A stretch of DNA of 64,000 bases from Adineta ricciae (lineage: Eukaryota > Rotifera > Eurotatoria > Adinetida > Adinetidae), in assembly GCA_905250025.1 (NCBI GenBank), contig CAJNOJ010000063.1, positions 62,001-126,000 of the forward strand, given 5' to 3'. The notes beneath the pieces are model-generated. The model worked only from the letters and a program-made list of their open reading frames with translations. It did not search any database and had not been told where the DNA came from. This document shows positions 24,570-35,339 of this stretch, piece after piece (position 1 is the stretch's first letter; every line of letters begins with the position of its first letter). Position numbers and translations under genes: made by a program.

Positions 24570-25220
24570 TCACGATGTGCAGTTGAATCGCATCATTGCG
24601 TAAACAAACTGTTGTTTTAATGGACGAAAGAGTGTTTCAATTTCATCTGCTGATTTCCATGCTGGACTTGACCAATCAGCAGACAGGGCTTGTTGTAATC
24701 CGGGAATGAACTTCTCAGGACGATTTTTGTTCTTTTTCAGATAAGCAGCCGTATGTGGAGCAGCTTTGAACAATGATTGGTATTTTTCATCGTTTTGAAT
24801 ATCTTTCAGATTGCTTTCCATAACTTCAACTAATGAAGGTGATGATGTGGCACATGTCATTAACTTTTCCAAAACTTTATCGAACGGTGTTCGAACTAAA
24901 GAGAACCTTTAAGAATAGTAAAAAGGTAAAGAATAATTTACTTTGAGGAGTTCTTTTCGCTTTTTTTCCATCTTGACTTGTCGGGTGTTTTCCATGCGCA
25001 CCGTGTTTTTCTTTCGGCTTCGAATGACTAGTTGGACCATTGACAGGTTTTGATTTTGGATCCTTTTTCGTCGCTTGTTTCTTTGTTCCAGATGGTTCAC
25101 TTGATGTCACATGAATGTAGCAGACCTAAACATTCACAATAAGTTAATCATTTTCCATAGAGAATGAATAGTTTGTGCACCTACTAATAAGCATAGAGCA
25201 AGAACGACAACAAGCTTCAT
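24570..25220 (-). CDS. small secreted basic/helical protein
   Basis: Three exons on the minus strand, beginning at ATG 25220-25218. The first short exon plus the start of exon 2 encode a signal peptide, MKLVVVLALCLLVCYIHVTS. Exon 2 continues with a Lys/Gly/His/Pro-rich disordered segment (KKDPKSKPVNGPTSHSKP, GAHGKHPTSQDGKK). The last exon encodes about 100 residues of compact helical sequence (TPFDKVLEKLMTCATSS, AAPHTAAYLKKNKN, SADWSSPAWKSADEIETLF) ending FNCTS. Two cysteines in the helical part could pair. The protein is about 160 residues and of no family I know. It is clearly secretory by its N-terminus. Confidence 0.6.
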
Positions 25221-26334
25221 TGTGCAAGTTCTTTTTCTAAACTACTAACAAATCTTCGGATAAAGTATCGCATATATATATTTCTGAAGAGCTTTATCTA
25301 GAAAATACGAGAATGACAAAAGCAAATATAGGCAATGTCGGTGATGAATGAAGGAAATGCGTGATATATACTGGCAAATATCTAGTTGTTATTTGACAAC
25401 AGATAAATGTGTTTAATGTCAATGTTTGAGAAAAATAAAGTCAAATAAACATATTCTGTCAAGGTTTTTGTGAATTTTTTAATTTTATGAACTATCCTTG
25501 ATGGACGGGTTAATCATTAAATCTGACGAAGAAGAAACAATGATTCTCTAGGTAAAACAATCCGAAATAATCATGAGAAATCGTCTTAGACACATTCCAC
25601 TGTATAATATTCATATCTTTTTCGATAAAGTTAAAAGTAAATCGTACAACAAATGTTCACTGAGAAGACACATACACATCAGCTTTTACCGATACTTTCA
25701 GATCTACTCGATTTCATCCTTCGGAACTCACACATTGAAAGTAGATTAATCGTGCACACTGATGAAGAACAATTCTCTATTCCAAATGAATATTTCTGAC
25801 GATGATACATAAGTACCATCCGATTCGATTTGAAAAACATTAATTTGGGAGCAAATAGGAACGCGAAGACTACCCGGCCTATGGAAGACAATAGACAGTT
25901 GATATATGTTTACTAATCTTCTGTTTCTTTTATATATTACTCACATGATCCAGCTACAACAATTTACCTTAAATATTATATAAAAATAAATCTTCATTTT
26001 GAACAAAAGGATAGTGATTTGGCAGATAGTTACGATGATATTCTATATTTCAATAATACGTGGTTCTACATATTTGCCGTATTGAGAGACAATAATTAGT
26101 CTTGGTTTCTTCCCTTTATTGAACAATATGACGTTACACCAGAAAAGATTCACATCGAAACAAACAAAAAAAAACTGTTGCCATCATACGGGAAACCTCC
26201 TATATTTATTACAGATTTATGTGCACAACATCGAAAGCAAAGCGAAACAACACTCAATGAATACTACATAAATATTTCAATATAAAAGATATTCATATTT
26301 GTAAGATTCCAACAAATCAAACCATTGACGATAT
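25221..26334. other. intergenic, no supported gene
   Basis: 1.1 kb of AT-rich DNA. A 70-codon minus-strand open frame at 25679-25891 has no start context, intron or recognisable motif and is not called. TATATATA at about 25272-25279 lies upstream of the secreted-protein start and may be its core promoter. Confidence 0.35.
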
Positions 26335-27375
26335 TCAGCTATTTGCTCTTGGTGTTCTCATTTGTCGACCAGTATTAACTAATTCCAAATGACTTGGAAC
26401 TACTATATTTTGTCGAACAAACACCTTTTCGAAATCTCGTTTTATCTTGTGACATAACTTAGGAAGACCGGCTAACATCACAAATGGACAAAATACCGCA
26501 GTCAACGAAGTGAGATTACCCGTAAACTCATAAATTAACCATCCTGCTATCGTTGAAACTTCTCCACTTCCTAATGCGAGCATTATAAAGAGAACACATT
26601 GAGGAAGCCAAACAATTATATATGTAAATGCAATAGATAGTAACTGAACACTCATACGAATAGTCTTTCGCCAAATATTGACTTGACACATTTGAGTTTT
26701 CTGATGGCAAACGCGAATAACGAGAATGACATTAGCGAAAACAACGATAAATACTGGTAGAACATGATGAGTTAAAATGCCGAAAAGTGGGAAAAACGCT
26801 GAAGTGATTAAATAGCAAGGCGCACCACAAGCCAATACCGAATAATCATAAGTATTCGCACACCACCATGAACCAAAAACAGTTCCTGTATAAAACGCTA
26901 ATGGATAAATAACACTGAGAATCATCGGAATGATCGATAACAAAAATCGATGTCGTGCGCGGAATTGACTGTTGAAAATGAAGAAATGTCGTTCAATTGA
27001 AGCAAATGCCATTAAATGTAACCCAATGATGTTCAATACTGAAGCAATCCAATTCCAAAACATACAAAAGCCGCCCGTTTGAATAGCAACTTGATTTTCG
27101 TATAAATAATAAAGACGCATTGGCAGATCGATTAAAATCTATAGTGGAAAACGAACAGATGTTTTCAAGAGAAATCAAATGGATATTTGATATACTTCAA
27201 TGAACAAGATGATTAATAATAGAAAAATCGTTTGATTTGCTGGTTGTTTTCGTAATTGAGGCATTCGAAGGAAATTGTAGAAAATCAAAAGACAGCAGAG
27301 ACATGATGGAACAAGCAGAACAACATAAATATAAAATATAATTAGTCGACTAATAGGAGCCGAAGATTCATTCAT
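26335..27375 (-). CDS. rhodopsin-like (class A) orphan GPCR
   Basis: Two exons, 27196-27375 and 26335-27138, join in phase to 327 residues. Seven hydrophobic segments can be placed: TM1 about 9-31, TM2 about 45-66, TM3 about 82-105, TM4 about 126-148, TM5 about 176-200, TM6 about 220-245, TM7 about 255-278. TM3 ends in SIERHFFIF, the position of the DRY motif (here ERH). A Cys at the top of TM3 (GGFCMFW) and one in loop 2 (YDYSVLACGAPC) can form the usual disulfide. TM7 ends FCPFVMLAGLPKL and lacks a canonical NPxxY. This is the peptide-receptor-like orphan type greatly expanded in bdelloids. Ligand unknown. A decayed relative lies at about 41985-42578. Confidence 0.8.
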
Positions 27376-28329
27376 AGTTCAGCTTGATGGCAATAAGAAT
27401 GTGTTTATTTCATCTTTCTACAGCTTTTCTTATATATCTGAAAAATATATCAAATCTATTCCTCTTGCTTGATGATAGATAAGGACGTTTTTGTCAGCTT
27501 AGTGAAAGTAAGTCTGATCTTATCGGATGTGAACCATTGAGAACAAGATTTGAAGAAGCGAGTTCATATTTACTTGTTGAAAAACAATACTTCAATTGAA
27601 AATAAGAGATATTTCTATTTCACTACACTCTGTTTATAACCGAAAGTATCAGAAAATGATGAACATTGAACGAGGAATGTACCTTATTCCGTAGGATAAA
27701 AAACCTCGCTCTGTTATTAAATTTCGCCAGAGGTCTTTATACATAATTTTCTAGTTACTCGTTGAAAAATGAGTTCAGACGTAAATGTCTCGAATACGGA
27801 TATTATTTTTGCCTGGAAATACAACTGAAATGATTTTGATTTCATAATCCGCGACCGAGTGACCTTTCAATATTAATAAAATTTGACATATTTGTAAAAC
27901 TCATATTTTACTTCGTTTTGAACGAGCAATGCTCAGAGTAAAAGAAACTTTCTCAAGCAGAAGATTTATAATGAGTATGAACATGAGTTTTGCTTCAATC
28001 CTCTTATGTTAAAATTGACATTTAACAAGATATTTACTTAGATTAGAGAGAACACTAAGAGAACATATCGTCTTGTTTAATAACTATGATGATGAGTTGG
28101 TTTTCGGTCTGTTTTCTTGCTTTTTTAAAATCATTGAATAGAAGAAAAATCTTTTGAAAGAACAAAGATTTGTAAATCAGATGAAAGGGATTATTCGAGT
28201 TGAGAAGTGTCAAACGATTTTGTATGTCACGTTATAGATTGAAATTCAAGGATGTGTGTCTAAGAATTACATTTAAAAAGACGCAAAGACATTTACATCG
28301 ACCATGAACAAAACAAAACACAGTTCAAA
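27376..28329. other. intergenic, no gene seen
   Basis: About 950 bp between two minus-strand genes. It is AT-rich, without a supported ORF. Confidence 0.35.
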
Positions 28330-30458
28330 TCAAATTTCACTTGTATTTTCATTAAAATATCTTTGTTGTTGATGATGATATGGATATTGGTTGTAATTTT
28401 GTTGTTCATTTACTCTCATCGACATCTCTTGAATTTCTCGTGGATCTTGAAAACGTCGTTCGAGATTATCCTGATCGTAAAACTTCGTTGTATAAATGGT
28501 TGATCCAGTTTCGGTTGGATGAGGATTATTTGTTGTTGTTAAACGTTCAGAAGTCGACTTTTCGTTTGGAATATATTCGAATGGTAAATGTCGAACAGAT
28601 TGGTTGGATTCACTTGCGATTCGTTGATGACGTGGTAAAACTGTAGAATATTCAACTGTGGTTGACGACGGTGGAAGAGTGTCAGTGTCGGGAAGTTGTC
28701 GAATGGTTAATCGTTCACGAACACGTTCTTTGATCTTGTCTCGGTATGTTCGCGGTTCATTGGGACGTTCGGAACTGTTTTCTAAGCGCCAATTATCATC
28801 ATATTTATTGAGATATTCTTCATCGATAACACGTCGTTTGCATAAATCACAATCAGAAAATGATTTAGGAATTGAACGACGATAATTAGTCCGATCGAGA
28901 TTGTATGATTCACGATCAACTGTATCATAGCCACGATAGGTATCATTCAATGTACGAGGACGAGTACGGGAAGGTATCGATGAGTGAAAACGATAATCGA
29001 TACCATTGGGATTGTTTTGATGAAGATCAAAATCGCTTCGACTTGAACGATAATAATGATCGGAACTTTGGATAAATGAAGATGCGGGAAACGGATGATG
29101 GATACTTTGAGAGACACTTGCCTGACGACGACGAGATGAACGAGTATCATAGTTAATACCTGGATTCGGTGGCACTGGTGGTAATGGAGTTACTAGATGA
29201 GCTCGACTTGATGTGCCGCTTGCGTTTAAATATCGTGAAGGAATGGGTGGCTTTTGTTGTTTACGACGTCGCCTTAAAGGTAAAATTAATAGGAAGCTCT
29301 TCACAAGTAAGAATGGACTTACTGTAGTAAGAGTGCGAGAACAACAATAAGAAGTAAAAGTAAAATATAGGCAAGTATTACTGGAATAACGATCCATATG
29401 TCTATATGAATTCGAAAAAAGGATTTTTATCAAAACAAAGAACAAAGTTTCATTTTTACTTGGTATTTTTGTCCATCCAACAGATTGAATTCTCGTCCGA
29501 CTCGTCGTCCTAATCGGATAGATAGGTTGCGTTGTTAAAATCGAAGGCGGAGAGGGTAAACATGGTTCAGTAATCGAACAGATTGGTATCATATAAAAGT
29601 AAAGTAAATAATATGTTGGATGATAAGAATAAACTTGACTCGGAAGAAATGTTATTTTCATTTGATAAATCGATGCTGCTAATCTTTGTGTTGATAAATT
29701 TCCATTTAAACTCACATTTAATATCGACATTCCATTCGCTGTAACACTTTCAATTCTCAATTGATCGTGATTTAATTCTCCATCGACAAAATAGAGAACT
29801 ATTTTATGATTCGGACGAGCATAAATCGTCGTAAAACAAGACATACGAGTTGTTTTCAGTGGATAATTTCGTGAATAAATAAAACCATAATCACTGGTCA
29901 AAGAAGTATTTTGGCATATGTCACATTTCGTTTGAATTTCAGGTAAATTCCATGTGGGAACACAATGAAAGCCAATTTCTGTTACAGCTTTAAAAGCACA
30001 CAAACTTCGTTCACGTATTTGATAAGCAGAGATGTCCGAACATTGAGGTTTTCCATTACATAATGTGTTGATATAACGTAGATCATAGTTATTACAAGCG
30101 TGAGCTAGATCTGGTTGACATGATCGAGGATCAAAACCAAGTCGCAATGGAAAAGAACGAATATAATCAATTGAGATTAAATATTTCGGAGTGGCCGGTC
30201 GCCATGAATGTTGATCCAATAGAGACGGAATTTGTGGACATTCAAGTGCGATTAAGGAATAACTTGGACATATTGTGATCGTTCGATTTGGTAGTTCATA
30301 TTCGAAAACTGAAAAAACAATCGTAATCTTTACTTGCCCTAAAACGAATTTCATTACGACTTACATCGAGCATGAACTCCAAATGAAATTCGATTGAACA
30401 GATCAAAAGGACCAGTTGTTATTGTTAAGAATATTACTACTAATTGAAATCGAATCAT
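28330..30458 (-). CDS. SUEL-type lectin and CUB-like domain membrane receptor
   Basis: The start at ATG 30458-30456 gives a signal peptide (MIRFQLVVIFLTITTGPFDL). A 56 bp intron follows, then a SUEL/galactose-binding-lectin-like domain (about 35-150; ITICPSYSLIALECP, CNGKPQCSDISAYQI, and Cys spacing fitting that fold). Next is a CUB-like domain (about 155-265; YSRNYPLKTTRMSC, FVDGELNHDQLRIES), a Thr/Pro/Ser stalk, and a transmembrane helix. The helix (WIVIPVILAYILLLLLIVVL) is encoded by a separate small exon at about 29321-29400. A stop-transfer RRRRKQQ and a ~300-residue cytoplasmic tail rich in Arg, Ser, Tyr and Pro follow (PPIPSR, PLPPVPPNP). The ectodomain resembles guidance/adhesion receptors of the EVA-1 class, but with one SUEL and one CUB. 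The Pro-rich tail suggests SH3/WW partners. Specific function is unknown. Confidence 0.7.
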
Positions 30459-31140
30459 GATTAATCTTCATCTCATTGTGATATATATCGCTTTTAACTA
30501 ACTATCCATTATTTAATGAATGAGATGTGTTAAGATTTGAATGTATATGTTCAATGCGAAATTCCTTTCATAATGACGAGAGAAAAGACCAAGAATATGT
30601 AATTCATCTTCACCCACATTCATTTCTACATGTTCTCACACATCTGTGTACACGTTCTCTCTCTCTCTCTCTCTCTATTACATCGACATTTGAAAACAAA
30701 CGATATACGACGAAAGATAGAAGAGAAGACTACTAATCTTCTTCTTTTGTTCTATTTCAACGAAATGATTTCTATCGGTGACGAAATCACAACGAGAGAA
30801 ACTATTGATCATTTTCTAATACTAATACGAAAAAAAAGACGAATATGTAGAAGTTAATTGTTCATTGTCATTGGTATTGAAGAAGAGATGAAGAAGATCT
30901 GATCTTTTGTTAAGTCGAAGAGTTAATCTCAAGGATCGATCACTGAATGGTTTATTTGAAAAAGAAAAGATTTTAACTGAGAAACGATGCAGCTAATTGA
31001 TATAAATGTTCATTGTCGATGAATCTTTTGTCAAACGTCTGGTTTACACTTCGATTCATTTTATTGGTCAACCGGTGAAATTCATTATCTGAACAATTTC
31101 TATCAAAAGAAACGATAAGATTCTGATAGGAAGAACGAAT
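30459..31140. other. intergenic with CT microsatellite
   Basis: About 680 bp without a supported gene. A (TC)n microsatellite lies at about 30655-30678. Confidence 0.4.
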
Positions 31141-32251
31141 TCATTCATACTGATGCGTAAAATATGGACTTGTCACATTTATTCGTTGAATATGATATTC
31201 ATTGGGATACTGTTCTTGTAACATATGAAGAATGCTGATATTTCCAAAGAGATGAGCTAAAGATTTCGAAAGTCGAGTTTGTCTATGAGAAATCAAGATG
31301 AATTACCTGAACCAACAGCAAAAAGATACTTTGTATGAGGATTGTTTTGTAATAATTTTCGGATTTGTTTTATGATGTTCTCATTACGATGTTTCATTTT
31401 AATTATATCTAAATATTTGTACAGCGTCTTGATAAAATCACCATCAACTAAGTCACAATTATAAAGAAAAGAAAGAAATTCGTTTTGTTTCGAATCCGAT
31501 GATTTTGACGAATCTGTTCCATTGATTGGGCTTGCCATCTAAACAAATCAACTTTTATTGTCAGACAAATTGGTTTACTATCAATAGTTACTTGAAAACA
31601 ATCATTGGGAATCGGTTCAAGTGAACCAACGACCTTTTTATGTCGATAGGCTTCGAGAACTAATCGATGATCAAATATAATATCACTGTCAACAGAGTGA
31701 TTACGTGTGAAATAACTGTTCGTTTTTGTTTGTTTATTTATGAACCATGTTCGCCATTGTTCAATGTCTAGAAAACGATCTAACATTGGCTATTTGAATG
31801 AGACATCGAGAGAAAATACTATGCGATTTCGATGAAAGACTGTTTGATGTTTCGTTGAGAAACTCTGGCCATGTCTTTGTGCGGATACGAGATAATAGTG
31901 CTGGTGTCATTCTATCAACTGCACATGTATAGATATGTTTAGTGACAGCTGGATCAGTAAAATCATGTTCGAACCAGATCTGTTCACTGTCGTTGAAGAT
32001 TCGCATTGTTTCGTTTGAAAGATAAGGCCAAATAAAATTTTGCGAAACGTGCATTGTGCCCAGAAAATAACTGAAATCGATTGAAACATTTGGATTTTTA
32101 CTTGTTAGACGAAATAAAACTGTGGATGTACAGATCTTTTTGATATGAAAATAAACAAAGATTAAATTAGTTTGATCGATATTTCATGTTTTTGGTTTCA
32201 TACTTGACATGTGATTAATATTATTAAAAGAATCGAGTGCATCATCGCCAT
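31141..32251 (-). CDS. TIKI-type metalloprotease (TraB/TIKI family)
   Basis: Multi-exon minus-strand gene. A start at ATG 32251-32249 gives a hydrophobic N-terminus (MAMMHSILLIILIT). Splicing leads to HSFISSNNYFLGTMHVSQNF, matching the first TIKI core motif (NSFLW...GTIHVP). Then come EHDFTDPAV (the conserved ExDxTD), VLEAYRHKKV, the helix KMKHRNENIIKQIRKLL, YLFAVGSAHLFGN (the GxxH motif; TIKI has FAFGAGH), and a last exon ending YFTHQYE with TGA at 31143-31141. Conserved His and Glu metal ligands are present. TIKI proteins are membrane-anchored metalloproteases that cleave the N-terminus of Wnt ligands and inactivate them. No C-terminal transmembrane anchor is visible here, so the product may be secreted or held by its N-terminal segment. 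The first intron needs an unusual GTCAAG donor to stay in phase, so the start is less sure. Confidence 0.75.
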
Positions 32252-32836
32252 GTTATGATATGTGCATTGGTTTAGTCATCTTATTTATAAATGAAAGAAA
32301 ACAAAGATCAAGTTCTATTTTCTGTTCTTCTATACACGGCGATGAAACGTGTATTTTCGTTTTGTGGTATAGAGGCGTCGTTTCTGTCTTCTCTTTGAAA
32401 TTCTATCGTTTGGATTTCATGAAGTAGATTGGTTTTGAACCGCAAACTTTACTTTGTTTCGCGATAGTTTCATCAAATAAACTAGAAGATAAGATTCCGA
32501 ACGATATTAACGATGATGAATGATATGTGGCTTGTGGTCATTTAATCAATTTCGAAGTGTTTTCGGCAAATCTCATGATAGATATCGTAAATAAGGTAAG
32601 CATCAAAGTGTTTTCTCGACGATATGCATCTATCAACGAGATTTCAAGAGTAAAACAAAGTTCTCTGCTAGCCAATGTAGCAAGAACAAAGTTATTCACA
32701 GATTTCAGGTAAACGAGTAATTGATACATTTGTAAAGTGTAAATATATTAGAATAAATGAGATGGAAGAATATGCGGAGGAAGTCTTTATTGAGGATCAA
32801 AAGCAAGACAACATCCATTGCCTCGTAGAGAAGGCA
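32252..32836. other. intergenic, no gene seen
   Basis: Spacer upstream of the TIKI-like gene. The plus-strand open frame that overlaps the next gene is its antisense shadow. Confidence 0.35.
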
Positions 32837-33280
32837 TCAGAAAAACGTAGTCCATATACGAATGAAGAAATTGCCAACTGCATTAGCTACGACAGTAATA
32901 TTCTCTGCAATCCAAGAAATAATGCTTTTGATTACTTGCATCACCTGGTCAAAAAGACTTTTAATCCATTCGCGTAACATAGTAAAGCCTTTTGTAGCAA
33001 CTGAAAGTAGTTGAGCATATTCAGCATTCTTGACCTCAAAATCAGGTGCATTTGTTGCCGGCTTCTTGTCCAACACTGCTCGCTTCATCTGATCAAGATT
33101 ATCATTTACATTCTGTCGAGTTGTTTCAAGTTCTTCAAGAAAAATCGATTCCAACTTGGCTGTATCGTTGTTGCTTGACTTTAAAAATTTATTCTCTACG
33201 AAGCACTGAAGATGTCGGATATCACTTTTCGTATTCTCTTTGAATTGTGCTTGAACGTCTTCAAACGCCTGGTTGACCAT
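32837..33280 (-). CDS. helical protein with amphipathic C-terminus, tandem member B
   Basis: The open frame from MVNQAFEDVQAQ (ATG 33280) encodes about 147 mostly helical residues. A short upstream exon is likely, because an acceptor (TTGCAG) lies just before 33280. The alternative read-through start is 33364. The C-terminal third (MLREWIKSLFDQVMQVIKSI, then ENITVVANAVGNFFIRIW) is hydrophobic/amphipathic and could bind membranes or lipids. It shares order and local similarity with the neighbour at 33764-34528. Shared features include FLEEL/YLEQHL, RQNVND/HRNIND, AVLDKKP/IVLSARP and EYAQLLSVAT/MYNQVLQIST. This suggests an old tandem duplication. I do not recognise the family; apolipoprotein- or haemolysin-like helical bundles are possible. 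Confidence 0.5.
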   Translation of the reverse strand: MVNQAFEDVQAQFKENTKSDIRHLQCFVENKFLKSSNNDTAKLESIFLEELETTRQNVNDNLDQMKRAVLDKKPATNAPDFEVKNAEYAQLLSVATKGFTMLREWIKSLFDQVMQVIKSIISWIAENITVVANAVGNFFIRIWTTFF

Positions 33281-33763
33281 TGTCTGCAACAAGAAATATA
33301 TATATCCAACACATCGATGAAAAATCATCAAAAGAGGATTCTTCTCGACTGATTGCGTTATCATAGCAAAATGATCTGATCAGTTGTGCGCTTGAAAACT
33401 ACGACAGATCCTTAGGCAATATACTCTTCTTTTATCCCTCTGAGCTGCTTAAATGGGATGAACATATAGGATCAGTAGCAATCACTTACATATTACTTTG
33501 TCCGTGTACGTAATAAGTAGCAAGTAAGTGAATATTGCTCAGAAAAAAATCACAGTTCAACTCGAGACTGCAATATCTAGAAAAGAAAATACTTTCTTCT
33601 TTTTGATATGGATTAAATGAACACAAAATCACTTGAATCACAAATGAAAAGTAATAAAAAAAACATCGCAATTCATCTTGTGTTTTTCTTTTGAAAAAAG
33701 ACAACAAAAACAAAATCCATAGCACATGATTCTAACATCATGAAAACGCGGATTCGCATAACG
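33281..33763. other. intergenic between tandem helical genes
   Basis: About 480 bp. It may hold a short non-coding or N-terminal exon of member B. Nothing else is recognised. Confidence 0.3.
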
Positions 33764-34528
33764 TTAGGTTGAATGACCTTGTGCGTTTTTACAGTGGGCT
33801 ATCTCAGCTTTCAGTTTTTCAACATCTGCGAAGATTGGCTCCCATGATTCTTTCATCATCTGCTCGAGTTTCGCTTGGAATTTACTGAGCATTGGCGATG
33901 AACTTTGCCCCGCACATATTGCGTTCCACACTTCTTCGATGAACAGTTTGTAATCATCCATTGTCTTTTTGATCGTCTCTCGCATTCTTTTAATCATTGC
34001 AGTACTTATTTGTAAAACCTGATTGTACATTTCTCGCTGCTGATCATAACCAGGTGTATTGACTTGGTCCATAGATGGACGAGCACTGAGCACTATTTCT
34101 TGAAAATCGTTAATATTACGATGCAACATAGCATGAAGATCATTGAGATGTTGCTCGAGATACTGATCTTGTTCTTGTTGCGACATTTTAGACAGCTTAT
34201 CGCTAAGTTTGTCTCGAAGAGTCAAAATAAGTGTCGGCAATTTTTTCACATGATCGAAAAGTGATGAAGACAGTAAGAGGGTTTGCTAAAAGAAGTTTGT
34301 CATTGTTGACTGTGTGGTATTTATATGCGAAAACGACTCACTGTGATAGTACCACCCTGACGACTAGTATTTGTAGTAGCTGAAACAGAGTACTGTCCAT
34401 TGCTTACTGCTTTATCCTGTGATTCGCGCTGTTTGCCTACTTCTGTGATACCAGCATTTGATTTCTGAAATGAAAAGTAACAAATATGAACTATTCTATA
34501 CACAAAGTTCATAGCGCACTTGGAGCAT
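33764..34528 (-). CDS. helical protein, tandem member A
   Basis: The main exon (33764 to about 34287) encodes SLFDHVKKLPTLILTLRDKL, then SQQEQDQYLEQHLNDLHAML, RRMRETIKKTMDDY-like helices and a C-terminus ending NAQGHST. An upstream exon (about 34342-34466) adds a Ser/Thr/Gln-rich N-terminal segment (KSNAGITEVGKQRESQDKAV, TTNTSRQGGTIT), joined across a 55 bp intron in phase. The start is either a tiny first exon (MLQ, 34528-34520) or the in-frame ATG at 34512. The protein is about 210 residues, alpha-helical, without signal peptide or known domain. It is similar in order to the 32837-33280 gene. Function unknown. Confidence 0.5.
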
Positions 34529-35339
34529 TCTGTAAACCTACAAGGTTTGATATGGTATGTTTTACGCTGTTTTCGAAGTGTTTTTCTTTTAATTTCTTCT
34601 TCGTTTTCATTCTATTTATATATATATATATATTACTGCTGAACACGCCGCGAGAGAGACTTTTTTTCTTCACCCTGGATATGTAACGTCGTAAATAAGT
34701 AGTAGATCACTAGTCAATCACGTCTTCTCCTCGCTTTTATGTAATGTACTTATGCTTTGCCTTTAATGCTAGGACCTAGATTCCAGGGTTCTATATGCGT
34801 ATGTATATTTTCTGATCCAATGTATCGTATGATGGCTCTGCGTACCACTTTTCGTTATTTTGACCAATTGCGTTTTAAATAAAGCTCATGCAAATGTACC
34901 TTGTAAATATCAAGAGAGCAAGACATTTAATATATGAAAATTTGATCGGCAAAAGTCATCCCGCAGTATGATATTCATAGTCAGCTTTGAGGTGCGCAAA
35001 TGAGTTCTATTTATTGAGATTAATAAGTAAACTACCAATTCATGTTGAAGTGTGACAAAATAGAAGCAAAGCGTGAGGAGACATGGCGAAGATTAAACTG
35101 CAAAAGGCTCTTGATGATGATGCACATGGAGAAGATAATTTAACAAAATATACCGCGTTATTCCTTCGTAGAGTGAAAAACTAATACCTGTGAAACACTT
35201 TGCAAGGTAAAGAAAAATACTAGCAGCTCGCCTGCATGCACAGCTTATACAGCAAAGTAGAAAGTGAAAAATGGACATTTCCTTGCATTGCATCATCCTG
35301 ATACGATACGATGTTATGCTTTTCTCATAGCATAGACTA
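34529..35339. other. intergenic, AT microsatellite, no gene
   Basis: About 800 bp. It contains a (TA)n tract at about 34617-34632 and no supported gene. Confidence 0.35.

Noticed and set aside
25679-25891. 70-codon minus-strand open frame
   Set aside because: No homology, splice site or promoter context.
28380-28885. Plus-strand open frames over the SUEL/CUB receptor tail
   Set aside because: Antisense of a well-supported gene.
30630-30857. Open frames over the CT microsatellite
   Set aside because: Low-complexity translation (LSLSLSL); not a gene.
32762-32977. Plus-strand frame MEEYAEEVFIEDQKQDN
   Set aside because: Overlaps antisense to the helical protein at 32837-33280, which has splice support and a paralog.
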